From Frankia alni ACN14a (lineage in GTDB: Bacteria; Actinomycetota; Actinomycetes; Frankiales; Frankiaceae), in NCBI RefSeq assembly GCF_000058485.1, contig NC_008278.1, positions 5,760,962-5,824,961 of the forward strand: a stretch of 64,000 nucleotides of DNA, written 5' to 3'. The notes beneath the pieces are model-generated. The model did not search any database, was not told the origin of the DNA, and saw nothing but the letters and a program-made list of their open reading frames with translations. The translations under genes were made by a program, and so were the position numbers. Shown in pieces: positions 27,287 to 36,283 of the stretch. Position 1 is the stretch's first letter, and the number at the start of each line of letters is the position of its first letter.

Positions 27287-28045
27287 TTACGGTCGCTGTG
27301 CGCCGATCCGGACGTCGACGCCCGGCGAGTAGTGCACGAGCGGGTCGCCGATCGGAGGCGGCAGCCCGGCCGCGGTGAGCAGGTGATCGTCGACGTCGAG
27401 CAGGTCGGCGCGGTGTAGCGGCCACGGCTCGTGCCAGACCTGGGCGTGCCGGCACCGCCCACCGGCGGCGCTGAACAGCCGCCAGCGGGCGGTCAGGGAG
27501 TGCTCGCGCGGGCCGAGATCGGCGGCGGCCAGCGGCGCGCCGACGCGCACCCGCACCCGGCTCTCCGCCGCCACCGGCCGCGGGGCCCGCCGGCGGCAGC
27601 GGTAGGTGATCTCGTCACCGACCCGGGTCAGCGCCATCGACGACCAGAAGTACGGCAGCCGGAACCGCGTGCGCGCGACGACGACGGCACCGAGCCGCGC
27701 GGCGTCCAGCGACAGGAACCACACCCCGCGCCGGCCCGCGGCATCGACGACGTAGGTCCGCACGTTCGTCTCGCAGAACGTCGTCACCGGCCCGAGCCCC
27801 CGGCCGCCCGCGGTCGCGACCCGCATCCGAAACGGCACCAGGCCCACCCAGGCGGCACCGTCGAGGACCTCGACCCGCAGGTGGGCGGGCACCAGCCGCG
27901 ACACCACCGCCGGCTCGAACGCCCAGTGCACGAACGTCAGCTCCGCCCACCGCTGCGTCATCGTGGGCTGCTCGACGGTGAACGGGCAGGACCCGCCCGC
28001 CACACCGTCCTGCGGGTCGACCTGCACGCTCCCCGTGACGTCCAT
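27287..28045 (-). CDS. DUF2071 (YqjF-like) protein
   Basis: A 252-residue protein. MTQRWAELTFVHWAFEPAVV, LRVEVLDGAAWVGLVPFRM, then ETNVRTYVVDAAGRRGVWF, and a C-terminal HYSPGVDVRIG are characteristic of DUF2071, an acetoacetate-decarboxylase-like fold. Function is unknown. It is the middle gene of a leftward cluster: SnoaL-like gene, this gene, then the DUF2867-like gene. The ATG at 28045 is 41 bp from the upstream stop. Confidence 0.8.
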   Translation of the reverse strand: MDVTGSVQVDPQDGVAGGSCPFTVEQPTMTQRWAELTFVHWAFEPAVVSRLVPAHLRVEVLDGAAWVGLVPFRMRVATAGGRGLGPVTTFCETNVRTYVVDAAGRRGVWFLSLDAARLGAVVVARTRFRLPYFWSSMALTRVGDEITYRCRRRAPRPVAAESRVRVRVGAPLAAADLGPREHSLTARWRLFSAAGGRCRHAQVWHEPWPLHRADLLDVDDHLLTAAGLPPPIGDPLVHYSPGVDVRIGAQRP

Positions 28046-28085
28046 TCGACCGTGCCCCCCGCCGTCGTCCTGGTCGAGCACGCCC

Positions 28086-28427
28086 TCAGCCGACCCGGCC
28101 ACCGAAGAAGACCTCCGTGCACACGAGCTGGCCGGCGCGCACCGTGCTGAACTCGGTATTGCGGAACCGTTCACCGGTGCGCAGCTCGTACTCGTAGAGC
28201 AGGAACACACCGCCCTCGTTCGCCTCGACGAGCGCCAGGATCTCCTGGGAGACGAACCTGTCCGCCGTCGGAAAGCACCGCTCCAGGAAGGCGTCGCGGT
28301 CGAGATGGTCGTCCTGCGGGCTGGTGAAGGTGAACTCGGGGGCGAGCAGGCGGGCGGCCTGCTCGCGATCCTGGGCCCGGTAGGCGGCGAAGGCCGCGCG
28401 GACGGCGTCGGCAGCGGCGGCGGACAT
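28086..28427 (-). CDS. SnoaL/NTF2-like small protein
   Basis: A 113-residue protein with the NTF2-like cone fold pattern: VRAAFAAYRAQDREQAARLL, APEFTFTSPQDDHLDRDAFL, and a final beta-sheet half (FLLYEYELRTGERFRNTEFS). Members of this size are often ketosteroid-isomerase-like enzymes or ligand-binding proteins. The D-H-L-D segment after TSPQD is common to the subfamily. It heads the three-gene leftward cluster. Confidence 0.75.
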   Translation of the reverse strand: MSAAAADAVRAAFAAYRAQDREQAARLLAPEFTFTSPQDDHLDRDAFLERCFPTADRFVSQEILALVEANEGGVFLLYEYELRTGERFRNTEFSTVRAGQLVCTEVFFGGRVG

Positions 28428-28598
28428 GGCGGCTCCTCCTCACCTCACAGCGTGTTCCTACCCGGCTCGGCGGACGAGCAACGGAACCTGCGTCACCCGC
28501 CGTTGCGTCGATCATGGCGGGGGGTGACCGGCGACCGATTGTTGACGATCGGTGGGCCGGGTGCCCGCCGCCCCCGGGGTGGGGGCGGCGGGGCGAGG

Positions 28599-28769
28599 TC
28601 AGGTGCGGTCCTGGATCTCGCGGACGGCGCGGTCGATGTGGTCGGTGTGCTTGTGGTCGGTGCGGTCGTCGACCACGTCGCCAAGCTTGGCGACGGCGGC
28701 GTCGATCTTGTCGTCGTGCTCTTCCGCCAGGTCGCCGAGCTTGCCGAGCGCGCCCTTGAAGTCGACCAT
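28599..28769 (-). CDS. MT0933-like antitoxin (small helical protein)
   Basis: A 56-residue protein: MVDFKGALGKLGDLAEEHDD, then KIDAAVAKLGDVVDDRTDHK, ending IDRAVREIQDRT. This K-x-D-x-A-x-x-K-x-G-D-x-V-D pattern is that of the MT0933_antitox family (Rv0909 of Mycobacterium tuberculosis, antitoxin of an SRPBCC-type toxin). A good GGAGGGGA ribosome site lies upstream. No toxin gene of that type is adjacent, so it is an orphan or a relative used for something else. Confidence 0.75.
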   Translation of the reverse strand: MVDFKGALGKLGDLAEEHDDKIDAAVAKLGDVVDDRTDHKHTDHIDRAVREIQDRT

Positions 28770-28951
28770 CGAATGCTCCCCTCCGTCGGGTGCCGGGCCC
28801 GGGTCGCGGAAGAGCGGCGCACGCGCGCATGCACGCTGTCGTCACCTCCGCGGCGACCGGGTCGCCGGCACGATCCTGCCGCCGCCAATCCTTTCAGGTG
28901 GCGGGGACGACGGCGCCCGGATGGAGGCGTTGGTAGCTCTCGCGGCCGGCG

Positions 28952-31303
28952 TCAGGGCTGGTGGGGCGGGCGGCGGCGGAGCAGGAGCAGGGTGGCGTCG
29001 TCGTCGTTGTCCGGGTCGCGGCAGGTCCGGAACAGCGAGTCGCCCAGGCCGCGCAGGTCCGGGTGGGCGGCCGCCGCGCCGTCGGCCTGGGCGCGCAGCC
29101 GCTCGATGCCGACGTCGGGGGCCTCGGTGCGCCGCTCGGTGAGTCCGTCGCTGAACAGGGCCAGCGCGTCCCCGGGCGCGAGACGCACCCGCGCCGTCCA
29201 CCCGCCAGGAGCATCGACGGCCTCGCCGGCCGTCGCCGGAGGCCTCGTGGCCGCCAGGCCGGGGATCGCGGCGCCCACCGGCGGGGCGATCTCGACCTCG
29301 ACGACGACCGGCTCCCCCACGGCCGACAGGAGCACCGGCGGCGGGTGACCGGACGAGGCGATCTGCGCGAGCCCGGTCACCGGGTCGGTGACGGCGACGG
29401 CGACCGTGGCGATCGCCTCCGGCAGCAGGGCGGCGGCGAGCCGGTCGAGGCGGTCGAGGACGCTGCGGGCGGGCCGCGGGTCGGCGGGGTCGACGTCGAC
29501 GACGTAGGCACGCAGGGCGTTGCGCAGCTGCGCCATCGTGCCGGCGGCGGCGACGCCGTGGCCGGCGACGTCGCCGACGATGAGGGCCACCCGCCCGTCG
29601 GGCATCGGGACGGCGTCGTACCAGTCGCCGCCGACCCGCCCGGCCGCCGCCGGGTCGTACCACGCCTCGATCTCGAAGCCGGGAATCGGCGGGAGGCGCT
29701 CGGGCAGCAGGCTCTCCTGCATCAGCCGGGCGAGGTCGGCGCCGCGCCGAGCCCCCGGGTAGACCAGCCGCAGCAGGTGCTGGCGCAGCTCGGCGGCGAT
29801 CGCGAGGTCGTGGGCCGACCAGGGACGGGCGCGGTCGCGGACGACCTCGCGCCAGCGGTCGAACGACCGGCGCGGGCTGAGCCGCACCCCGGCGGCCTCC
29901 CGGGCGTTGAGCTCCTTGTTGCGCGGGTCGCCGCCCCAGTCGACGGTGCGGACGGTCTCCGGCCGGAACCAGGCGACACCCTCGTCCCCGGAGAGCCGGA
30001 AGGCGAGGATGCCGCAGGCCACGTCGCGGTGTTCGGCCATGTGGGGGGCATCGCGGGGCAGCGCGTCGCAGGCGAGGATGGCGCCCTCGGTGCCCAGGGC
30101 GTCGAACGCCGCTCGCTGCGCCTCGCGCGGCGGGACGGCGCCGAACGTGCGGTACTCGCCGTCGATCGCGACGGAGACGCCGCCGCAGTCGATCAGGTCG
30201 GCAAGGTTCGGCCCGCCCGAGGTCAGGACGTCGACCAGCAGGGCGCCGCCGCTCTGCGCCTCGACGAGGATCTGGTCGAGCGCCTCGCGGGTTGCCAGCG
30301 TCGACTCCAGGGTCTGCTCGTTCTCGCGGCTGACCAGCCGCAGCGAGAACAGGTGGCCGAGGAACTCGGCGGCGGCGCAGATCTCGTAGCCGGGCTCGTG
30401 CCGGCCGGAATAGTGATGGCAGGCGATGAGCCCCCACAACCGGCCGTCACGCAGCAGCGAGATGGACATGGACGCGGTGACGCCCATGTTCTGGAGGTAT
30501 TCGATGTGGATGGGCGAGACGCTGCGCAGCCAGGCGTCGCTCAGGTCGAGCGGCCCACCGGTGACGATGTTCACCGCCGGGACGAGCGGAACCGGCCGGT
30601 AGTCCACGTCCGGGATCAGCCGCAGCCACGACCGTTCGTAGAGGGCGCGGGCCTGCGCCGGAATGTCCGTGGCCGGATAGTGCAGCCCGTGAAAGCTGTT
30701 CAGGCGGTCGAGTTTCGCCTCCGCGACGACCTCGCCGTTCCAGGCGGCGTCGAACCGGTAGACCATCACCCGGTCGAACCCGGTCAGCCGCCGGACCTCC
30801 TCGACCACCACGTCGTAGAGCTCGGTGAGCGAACTGGAGCTGCTCAGCCGCAGCACGGACTGCCGGGTCCGCGCATAGGTGCCGGAATAGGACAGCGGCC
30901 GGGTGCTGCGGGCGGCCTGCAGCTCGATGACGACCTGCTCGCCCACCCGGTGCAGCAGGGCGTCGTAGCGGCGCAGGTCGTGACCGTCGCCGACGACGAG
31001 GTCGACCGGGCCTGCCCCACGCAGGTCGAACGCGGTCCGCACGACGTCCCGCACGGCCTTCGCCGCCGCGTCGCCGACGAGCTCGCGCAGCGGCCGGCCG
31101 ATCGTGGCCGCGGCCTCGCGGCCGAGGGTCTCGGCGATGTTGGCGGAGACCTGCACCACGGTGAGGTCGTCGTCCGCGCGGACGGCGAGCAGCACGCCGT
31201 GGGGCTGCACGCTGCCCGGGATGTGGATGGGCTCGCGGTCGCAGTTCGTCAGATCCACGGGCTCCGGCGGCGGCATCTCCGGGAACTCGCCGGCGCCGCT
31301 CAC
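28952..31303 (-). CDS. Bacteriophytochrome with SpoIIE/PP2C phosphatase output
   Basis: 783 residues. The N-terminal PAS region has NCDREPIHIPGSVQPHG, in which Cys21 is the expected biliverdin-attachment cysteine. The GAF domain has YPATDIPAQARALY (the PASDIP variant) and CHHYSGRHEPGYE. A PHY domain precedes a C-terminal SpoIIE-type serine phosphatase (LMQESLLPERLPPIPGFEIE, GGDWYDAVPMPDG, VGDVAGHG, LFSDGLTERR). It replaces the usual histidine kinase output. Red/far-red light probably controls dephosphorylation of an anti-sigma antagonist. The gene overlaps the heme oxygenase gene by 4 bp, which supplies the chromophore. No cognate STAS/anti-sigma pair is nearby. Confidence 0.9.
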   Translation of the reverse strand: MSGAGEFPEMPPPEPVDLTNCDREPIHIPGSVQPHGVLLAVRADDDLTVVQVSANIAETLGREAAATIGRPLRELVGDAAAKAVRDVVRTAFDLRGAGPVDLVVGDGHDLRRYDALLHRVGEQVVIELQAARSTRPLSYSGTYARTRQSVLRLSSSSSLTELYDVVVEEVRRLTGFDRVMVYRFDAAWNGEVVAEAKLDRLNSFHGLHYPATDIPAQARALYERSWLRLIPDVDYRPVPLVPAVNIVTGGPLDLSDAWLRSVSPIHIEYLQNMGVTASMSISLLRDGRLWGLIACHHYSGRHEPGYEICAAAEFLGHLFSLRLVSRENEQTLESTLATREALDQILVEAQSGGALLVDVLTSGGPNLADLIDCGGVSVAIDGEYRTFGAVPPREAQRAAFDALGTEGAILACDALPRDAPHMAEHRDVACGILAFRLSGDEGVAWFRPETVRTVDWGGDPRNKELNAREAAGVRLSPRRSFDRWREVVRDRARPWSAHDLAIAAELRQHLLRLVYPGARRGADLARLMQESLLPERLPPIPGFEIEAWYDPAAAGRVGGDWYDAVPMPDGRVALIVGDVAGHGVAAAGTMAQLRNALRAYVVDVDPADPRPARSVLDRLDRLAAALLPEAIATVAVAVTDPVTGLAQIASSGHPPPVLLSAVGEPVVVEVEIAPPVGAAIPGLAATRPPATAGEAVDAPGGWTARVRLAPGDALALFSDGLTERRTEAPDVGIERLRAQADGAAAAHPDLRGLGDSLFRTCRDPDNDDDATLLLLRRRPPHQP

Positions 31304-31902
31304 CGGGCGAATTCCGCCTCGAGGGCGCCGAACAGGGCCGCCGCAACGCCGGTGCAGGCCTCCACCCGCGCCGCCTCGCCGGCCGTCGCGGCGCGGATCG
31401 CGTGGCGGACCTGGCTCCAGCGCCGGCCGACCTCGTCGCCGTAGGAGCCGAAGAACGCCGTCGCCCCCGGCGGCACCGCCGTCGTCACGACGTGGCGGAC
31501 GATGAACCGGCCGCCCAGCGTGGCCCCCTCGAACACGTACAGCACGCCCATCGCCGCCGCGACGCCGTCGACCGCCGGCACCCGGGGGCGAGGCAGCGCG
31601 GCGAGGGCCGCCTCGTCGACGCCGAGCAACCGCAGATCATGGCGCAGCAGCGGCACCTTTCGCCGCGACGGCCAGTCGGGCAGCGGCGAGCCGGCGCCGG
31701 TCAGCATGTCGTCGAGCCGCGGCTCCAGCGCCTCGTAAAAGCCGTACATCCGCATCAGGACGTCACGATAACGACTGACCGAAAGGTCAGGTGACAGCAG
31801 CTCGAGTGCGTTTTCCAGCCGGGTGTGCACCGCGGCCGTGCGCCGCCGCAGCACCGCCATCACGTCGGAGAACGGCGGAACGGAACCGCCGCCGTCGTGC
31901 AT
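31300..31902 (-). CDS. Heme oxygenase (BphO-like)
   Basis: About 200 residues. RTAAVHTRLENALELL contains the proximal heme-ligand His, and GVLYVFEGATLGGRFIVRHV the conserved distal-helix segment; the rest is helical as in biliverdin-forming heme oxygenases. It opens heme to biliverdin, the chromophore of the phytochrome gene directly downstream. The two genes overlap (ATGA), so they are made together. The ATG at 31902 is preferred for its GAAGGG upstream; an in-frame GTG at 31932 is a possible alternative. Confidence 0.88.
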   Translation of the reverse strand: MHDGGGSVPPFSDVMAVLRRRTAAVHTRLENALELLSPDLSVSRYRDVLMRMYGFYEALEPRLDDMLTGAGSPLPDWPSRRKVPLLRHDLRLLGVDEAALAALPRPRVPAVDGVAAAMGVLYVFEGATLGGRFIVRHVVTTAVPPGATAFFGSYGDEVGRRWSQVRHAIRAATAGEAARVEACTGVAAALFGALEAEFAR

Positions 31903-32129
31903 AGCGATGCTGCCCTTCAGTACTCGTCGCACCCGGATTAGCGCGCTCCGGCGTCACCACACCTACCCTCACCATACCGACGCGGATGTCACCGTCCAGC
32001 GGCCTGGCGACAATGCAACGCCCGCGCACCGCGACGCTTTTCCCAGCCTCCTGGCCGCCGCGCCCGACTGGCAGCGGCCCTCGACCGGCCGCGGTGGCCG
32101 ACCGGCCGTGCGCCAGGCTGATCGCGGCG

Positions 32130-32858
32130 TCAGCGCAGCTCGTCGGCGGGGGCGCGGGCGGCCTCGGTGTCGCCGGCGGCGCCGCCCGACTCGCGGGCGA
32201 ACACGTCGGCGGCGCGGCGGTCGGCGGACGTCTGCCCGGCGACCTCGCGCGCGGCCTCGGCGTCGGACAGGCCGGCTCCGGCCGGGCGGGTGTTCTGCTG
32301 GTCGGCGGGGCGGACGTGGTCCACGATCGCCGCGCAGAAGGCCTTCAGATCATCCGGGCGTCGGCTGCTGATCAGCATGTTCGCGTCCGTGGCGTCGATG
32401 ACGACCTCCTCGTCGACCCAGTGGGCGCCGGCGTTGACGAGGTCGGTGCGCACGCTCGGCCAGCTCGTGATCCGCCGCCCGCGCACGACCTCGGCGTCGA
32501 TGAGCGTCCACGGGCCGTGGCAGATCACCGCGACCGGCCGGCCGGCGTCGAAGAAGGCCCGGGTGAACCGGACGGCGTCGCGATGCGTGCGCAGGAAGTC
32601 CGGGTTCGCGACGCCGCCGGGCAGGACCAGGGCGTCGAAGGCGGCGGGGTCGGCCTGGTCGACCGTTTCGTCGACGTCGAAGCGGTCGCCCCGGTCGAGG
32701 TGGCGGAACGCCTGGATCTTCCCGGGTGCGGTCGACACGAGGACCGGCTCGCCCCCGGCCTCCCGGACGGCCTCCCAGGGCTCCGTCAACTCCACCTGCT
32801 CGACGCCCTCGGGCGCCGTCAGGAACGCGATCCGGGTGCCAGCGAGATCCTTCGTCAT
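32130..32858 (-). CDS. DJ-1/PfpI family protein (deglycase-like) with C-terminal tail
   Basis: A 242-residue protein. Residues 1-180 match PfpI (GTRIAFLTAPEGVEQVELTE, DALVLPGGVANPDFL, and the nucleophile elbow AVICHGPW with the reactive Cys). GRRITSWPSVRTDL and WVDEEVVIDATDANMLISSR complete the fold. These proteins act as cysteine hydrolases or glyoxal-repair enzymes. The last 55 residues are Ala/Glu/Arg-rich and not part of the family. Divergent from the Rieske gene across 376 bp. Confidence 0.85.
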   Translation of the reverse strand: MTKDLAGTRIAFLTAPEGVEQVELTEPWEAVREAGGEPVLVSTAPGKIQAFRHLDRGDRFDVDETVDQADPAAFDALVLPGGVANPDFLRTHRDAVRFTRAFFDAGRPVAVICHGPWTLIDAEVVRGRRITSWPSVRTDLVNAGAHWVDEEVVIDATDANMLISSRRPDDLKAFCAAIVDHVRPADQQNTRPAGAGLSDAEAAREVAGQTSADRRAADVFARESGGAAGDTEAARAPADELR

Positions 32859-33234
32859 CAGCGTGTTCCTCTCTCAGCCGTTCTCGGGTGCTCTCCGCCT
32901 GCTCGTCGTCCGCGGCCTGGTCTCGTCCGTGGGCCGCTCCCGGCCCGCGGGCTGCTCTCCGTCCGCGGACCCTCCTGGCAGCCCTGCCCGAGCTCGGCCG
33001 GGTTACGCAGGTCCGCCGCACACCGATCCGATGACGACTCTCCGCAACATCTCGACGACAAATGGCGGCGTCACGTCCAGCCACCATCTCCGCCTCATCA
33101 CGGCCTGCGACACCTCCACTGCTGTCGGAATGACGACTCATCCCGGAGCATCGGCCATTGAAGACGGCCACATACGATTTCCTCCGACCGGGACATATGA
33201 TCTTGGGCCGCCGGTACGGCGGGTTCTCCAAGGC
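32859..33234. other. Divergent intergenic region before the Rieske oxygenase gene
   Basis: No supported gene. The right end (33120-33220) is AT-richer, with GACATATGATC and CACATACGATT motifs likely to include promoter elements for the oxygenase. An inverted repeat GGCC-n9-GGCC lies in the same patch. A rightward extension of the oxygenase frame through this region does not look coding. Confidence 0.45.
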
Positions 33235-34434
33235 ATGTCCGCCGCATCAGGGAGGCATCCGATAGACCGCAACGAGCTCATCGACCTGACTCGACGGGCG
33301 CTCAAAATCGTCACCGACAAGACAACGGACATGACGCCCGAGGAGCGGCGTCAACCGGCGGCCGTGTACACGGAACGGGAACGCTTCGACCAGGAGCGGG
33401 AACTCGTCCTGAACTCGCCGCAGCTCGTCGGCTACCGGTCCGAGCTGCCGAACCCGGGAAGCTACTGCACGAAGACCGTCATGGACGTTCCCGTGCTGTT
33501 GACCCGCGGGTCGGACGGCATTGTCCGGGCCTTTCAGAATGTGTGCGCCCATCGTCAGGCGCCGGTCGCGCAGGGCTGCGGCGAGGCCGAGCGGTTCGTC
33601 TGCCCGTACCACGCGTGGACGTACGACAACCGCGGCTGCTTCACCGGTGGTCCCGGCCGGGAGGGCTTCCCCGCCACGATGGCGGGCGGCGTCCGCCTCA
33701 CCGAGCTGCCCGCCGCCGAGCATTCCGGTTTCCTGTGGGTGGGCCTGCGCCCGGACGCCGGGCCGCTCGACATCGGCGCCCACCTCGGCGATCTGGGCCC
33801 GGAGCTCGAGTCCTGGAACATCGGCAACTGGGCACCGATCGGCGAGAAGACCCTCGATTTCCCGATCAACTGGAAGCTCGCGCTGGACACGTTCGCGGAG
33901 AACTATCATTTCGCGACCGTGCACAAGGACACGTTCGCCCTGTTCACCCGGAGCAACTGCGCGCTGTTCGACTCCTACGGCCCGCACCACCGGCTGGTGT
34001 TCCCGATGCGCCACATCGGCGATATCGCCGACCAGCCGGAGGAGAGCTGGGAGCCGCTGCACAACTTCGTGGTGATCTACGCGTTGTTCCCGAACATCGT
34101 CCTGTCGTGCACCGTGGCCAACGGCGAGGTGTTCCGGGTCTACCCCGGCACCGGACCGGGTCACTCGGTGACCTTCCACCAGAACGCCACCCCGATGGAC
34201 CTCAGCGACGAGGGGAACCGGAAGGCGGCGGACGAGATCTTCGAGTACGCCCACGCCACCGTCCGCGACGAGGACTACGTCCTGGCCAGCGACATCCAGC
34301 GGACCATGGCGACCGGCGTGCGCCCCGAGCTGGTGTTCGGCCGCAACGAGCCCGGCCTGCACCACCGGCACGCCGCCCTCGACGCCGCCCTCGGTGCCGC
34401 CGGCCAGTCGATCGCCGAGCCGCTCGGCCGCTGA
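33235..34434 (+). CDS. Rieske non-heme iron oxygenase, large subunit
   Basis: A 399-residue protein from ATG 33235 (weak AAGG site; an in-frame upstream start is possible). The Rieske 2Fe-2S site is visible as CAHRQAPVAQGC and FVCPYHAWTYDNRG (C-x-H ... C-x-x-H). The catalytic domain has DTFAENYHFATVH, giving two His of the facial triad with an Asp further on. It should hydroxylate or demethylate an organic substrate using electrons from a reductase, which is not encoded next to it. The nearest relatives are actinobacterial ring-hydroxylating-type enzymes of unknown substrate. Confidence 0.9.
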   Translation: MSAASGRHPIDRNELIDLTRRALKIVTDKTTDMTPEERRQPAAVYTERERFDQERELVLNSPQLVGYRSELPNPGSYCTKTVMDVPVLLTRGSDGIVRAFQNVCAHRQAPVAQGCGEAERFVCPYHAWTYDNRGCFTGGPGREGFPATMAGGVRLTELPAAEHSGFLWVGLRPDAGPLDIGAHLGDLGPELESWNIGNWAPIGEKTLDFPINWKLALDTFAENYHFATVHKDTFALFTRSNCALFDSYGPHHRLVFPMRHIGDIADQPEESWEPLHNFVVIYALFPNIVLSCTVANGEVFRVYPGTGPGHSVTFHQNATPMDLSDEGNRKAADEIFEYAHATVRDEDYVLASDIQRTMATGVRPELVFGRNEPGLHHRHAALDAALGAAGQSIAEPLGR

Positions 34435-34830
34435 CCCCCACGCGGGCGCCCCGCCCCCGCCCGCATCCCACCCCCGGTCCCGGCCGCGGCGCCACCGCGG
34501 ACGGGACCGGGACCCCGTCCCGGCCCGTCCCACGCCGATCGAACCCGCGCCGTGGCGGAAGGTCCCTGAATGAGCTGCGATGATCAGGCCGTGAGCTCCT
34601 CGCCGCCGCCCGCTCTGCCGGGTCGCGGCTACAAGGCGATCCGGGCCTCAACCTGACGATCACGACGTTCCGCGGTTCCGCGGAACCGCGGAACCGCGCC
34701 CGTGAGCACGGGGTTCCGGCGAACCGCGCCATGCCGGCGGGGGTGCTCTTGCGCGGCTGATGCTCGTGGTCGGAGACATGTGGACGTAATGGGGGGGGCC
34801 TAACGTGCTCGACGTCGAGGACGCCGGGTG
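34435..34830. other. Intergenic region with nested palindromes
   Basis: No gene is supported. It is rich in Pro/Arg-type codon noise and holds a 28-bp perfect palindrome at 34667-34694 and a further GGTTCCGGCGAACC at 34712. The G run near 34790 precedes the oxygenase start. Confidence 0.5.
34667..34694. repeat. 28-bp perfect palindrome, nested GGTTCCGCGGAACC copy
   Basis: Centre at 34680/34681; each arm reads GTTCCGCGGTTCCG. The 14-bp core of the repeat family is flanked by a second half-copy on both sides, giving a nested palindrome that would form a very stable hairpin. The variant GGTTCCGGCGAACC follows at 34712-34725. Confidence 0.8.
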
Positions 34831-36063
34831 ATGAGTCGAGGGATGCCGATGCCGATCCAGGGCGCGGACGATGCGGAGCCGAGCAGGGCCGCCAGGCCGA
34901 CATCAGCCGCGGAACCGGCCCCCGGAGTCCGGCCGACCGTCGGCGTGGGCGAGGGAATTGTGCCGGTCGTCGACATCTCGGCGTGGACCGGTGCGTGGAC
35001 CGGTGCGTGGACCGGTGCTGGGACCGACGCCGGGGCCAACGCCGGAGACAACGGCGGGGCCGATGGTGGTGAGCGGGCGGCCGAGCGGCGGGCGGTGGCG
35101 CGGCGGCTGGACGAGGTGTGTCGGACGGTGGGGTTCGCGCAGATCGTCGGGCACGGGGTGCCGGCGGGGCTGATCGCCGACACGTTGGCCGTCACCTCGG
35201 AGTTTTTCGAGCTGCCCGTCGAGGAGAAGGCGCGGCTGCTGCCGCCGGGGCCGGAGGTCAACCGGGGCTACGCGCCGTTCGGCAGCGAGGCGCTCGCCTA
35301 CAGCCTCGGCGCCGAGACGGCGCTGCCGGACATGTTCGAGGCGTTCAACATCGGCGTCGACGCCTGGCCGGCGGGGGACGCCTACTACGAGGCCGAGGCG
35401 CACCGGATGTTCGCGCCGAACCTGTGGCCGGCGCGCCCGGAGCGGATGCGGGCGGTGTACGTCGCGTACTTCGACGCGCTCGCCCGGCTGGCCGCCACGC
35501 TGATGTCCGCGTTCGCCCAGGCGCTGGACCTGCCCGAGGACTACTTCGCCGGACGCACCGGGCGGGCGCCGAACGTCATGCGGGCCAACCGGTACCTGCG
35601 CCAGCCGGGCTCGCCGGACGCGGCGCCGGGCCAGCTGCGGATGGGCGCCCACACGGACTACGGGGCCTGCACGATCCTGCTCGCCGACGACGTGCCGGGC
35701 CTGGAGATCCTCGGCCCGGACGGGGCATGGCACGGGGTGCGGCCGGAGCCGGGGGCGTTCATCGTCAACATCGGCGACCTGCTCGCCCGGTGGACGAACG
35801 ACCGGTGGCGTTCGACGCTGCACCGGGTAGTGCCGCCTCCCGCCGCCGAGCGTGGGCCGGCGCTGCGCCGCTCGATTGCCTTCTTCCACGAGGGCAACCA
35901 CGACGCGGTCGTCGAGTGCCTGCCGACCTGCGTGTCCGCCGACAACCCGGCGCGCTACCCGGCGGAGACGGTCGCCGACCACCTGATGGCCAAGCTCCTC
36001 GGCCCGCGCACGCTGACCTCGTCCGCGGCGACCTCGACCACCACCGACCGCCTCTCCACCTGA
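34831..36063 (+). CDS. 2-oxoglutarate/Fe(II) oxygenase, isopenicillin N synthase-like
   Basis: About 410 residues. The DIOX_N region (IVPVVDISAW, then VGFAQIVGHGVPAGLIADTL) is followed by the double-stranded beta-helix with HTDYGACTILL (His, Asp), STLHRVV (His) and RRSIAFFHEGN (the Arg that binds 2-oxoglutarate). It oxidises an unknown small molecule, as in secondary metabolism. A 12-bp in-frame repeat (WTGA, three copies) and a Gly/Ala/Asn stretch are inserted between strand 1 and helix 1. ATG starts at 34831 and 34843 are both plausible. Confidence 0.88.
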   Translation: MSRGMPMPIQGADDAEPSRAARPTSAAEPAPGVRPTVGVGEGIVPVVDISAWTGAWTGAWTGAGTDAGANAGDNGGADGGERAAERRAVARRLDEVCRTVGFAQIVGHGVPAGLIADTLAVTSEFFELPVEEKARLLPPGPEVNRGYAPFGSEALAYSLGAETALPDMFEAFNIGVDAWPAGDAYYEAEAHRMFAPNLWPARPERMRAVYVAYFDALARLAATLMSAFAQALDLPEDYFAGRTGRAPNVMRANRYLRQPGSPDAAPGQLRMGAHTDYGACTILLADDVPGLEILGPDGAWHGVRPEPGAFIVNIGDLLARWTNDRWRSTLHRVVPPPAAERGPALRRSIAFFHEGNHDAVVECLPTCVSADNPARYPAETVADHLMAKLLGPRTLTSSAATSTTTDRLST

Positions 36064-36283
36064 CCGGCGCCCCCGGGCGGGGGACGGGTCGGCGCTCACC
36101 CCGGCGTGATGAACGTCAACACGGTTCGCCGGGCGCGTCGGGAACCTCGTCGGCGACGGGCTGGCGGGGACGCCCGCGGCCAGCGGTTTCCGCTGGGGGG
36201 CCGCCGCGGCAGGGCCGCCGGTCCCGGGCGGGCACGACCTTGGGCCCCCGGCGGGTGCCCGGCGGCGGCGTAGCGTTCCCGGT

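Noticed and set aside
32167-33234. Rightward frame extending the Rieske gene over the PfpI gene
   Set aside because: It is the complement of the PfpI coding strand and has no domain content.
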